In this document: positions 63,934-64,000 of the stretch, one piece after another
Layout: the number at the start of each line of letters is the position of its first letter
How positions within the stretch are numbered: the first letter of the stretch is position 1
Assembly (NCBI GenBank): GCA_054601695.1
Contig: BAAHQB010000124.1
Location: 310,001-374,000, forward strand
DNA: 64,000 nt
Direction of reading: 5' to 3'
Source of the DNA: Amorphochlora amoebiformis
Lineage: Eukaryota > Cercozoa > Chlorarachniophyceae
Position numbers and translations under genes: made by a program
The notes under the pieces: model-generated
Told to the model about the DNA's origin: nothing
Databases searched by the model: none
What the model saw: only the letters and a program-made list of their open reading frames with translations

Positions 63934-64000
63934 GTATATTATATGTATGTACATATACACATACATAAATATATATACACACACACATATATATATATGT

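Overview
The window is eukaryotic nuclear DNA, read by eye. It is dominated by (TA)n and related TA/TG/CA tracts. These separate short islands of ordinary-complexity sequence, and many islands have the form polypyrimidine or TATATAG acceptor, short open frame, GT donor. Chaining the islands so that codon phase is kept across each junction gives multi-exon genes whose introns are largely the TA tracts themselves. Degenerate TTAGGG/CCCTAA arrays are scattered through the introns. There is no bacterial-style gene organisation, and most long ATG-to-stop frames are (TA)n read as Y-I-Y-I.

Layout. Plus strand, 2.2-6.5 kb: a three-exon gene for a small protein (2274-3692), an isolated terminal exon (4046-4216) and a terminal exon of a single-pass membrane protein (6280-6489). 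Minus strand, 6.8-12.9 kb: a ten-exon gene. Minus strand, 13.4-14.5 kb: a weak three-exon model. Minus strand, 15.8-21.6 kb: an eleven-exon model. Minus strand, 22.5-51.5 kb: a very large gene of about 51 small exons (about 1,000 residues) whose 5' exons encode a PX (phosphoinositide-binding, sorting-nexin type) domain; it may continue into the 15.8-21.6 kb exons. Between 51.5 and 53.6 kb is a divergent, TA-poor intergenic region. Plus strand, 53.6-56.3 kb: a five-exon gene for a BLUF-like (blue-light/FAD fold) protein. Plus strand, 57.4 kb to the window edge: a gene whose 3' exons encode the N-terminal WD repeats of a PP2A B55/PR55 regulatory subunit, preceded in frame by a long basic extension.

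Structural themes. (1) At least a dozen exons have a decayed partial copy ('echo') in an adjoining intron. (2) Telomere-like arrays lie in introns, usually touching a splice site. (3) Short LTR-like TG...CA elements without coding capacity sit mostly in introns. (4) One intron of the PX gene appears to be only 25 nt long. (5) Purine/pyrimidine-biased tracts fill some introns and gene-to-gene gaps.

Organism: TTAGGG-type arrays, PX and B55 proteins and a BLUF-like protein fit a microbial eukaryote, perhaps a fungus, but the sequence does not settle this. All exon models are inferred without transcript data. Junction phase consistency is the main evidence, and individual weak exons may be wrong.
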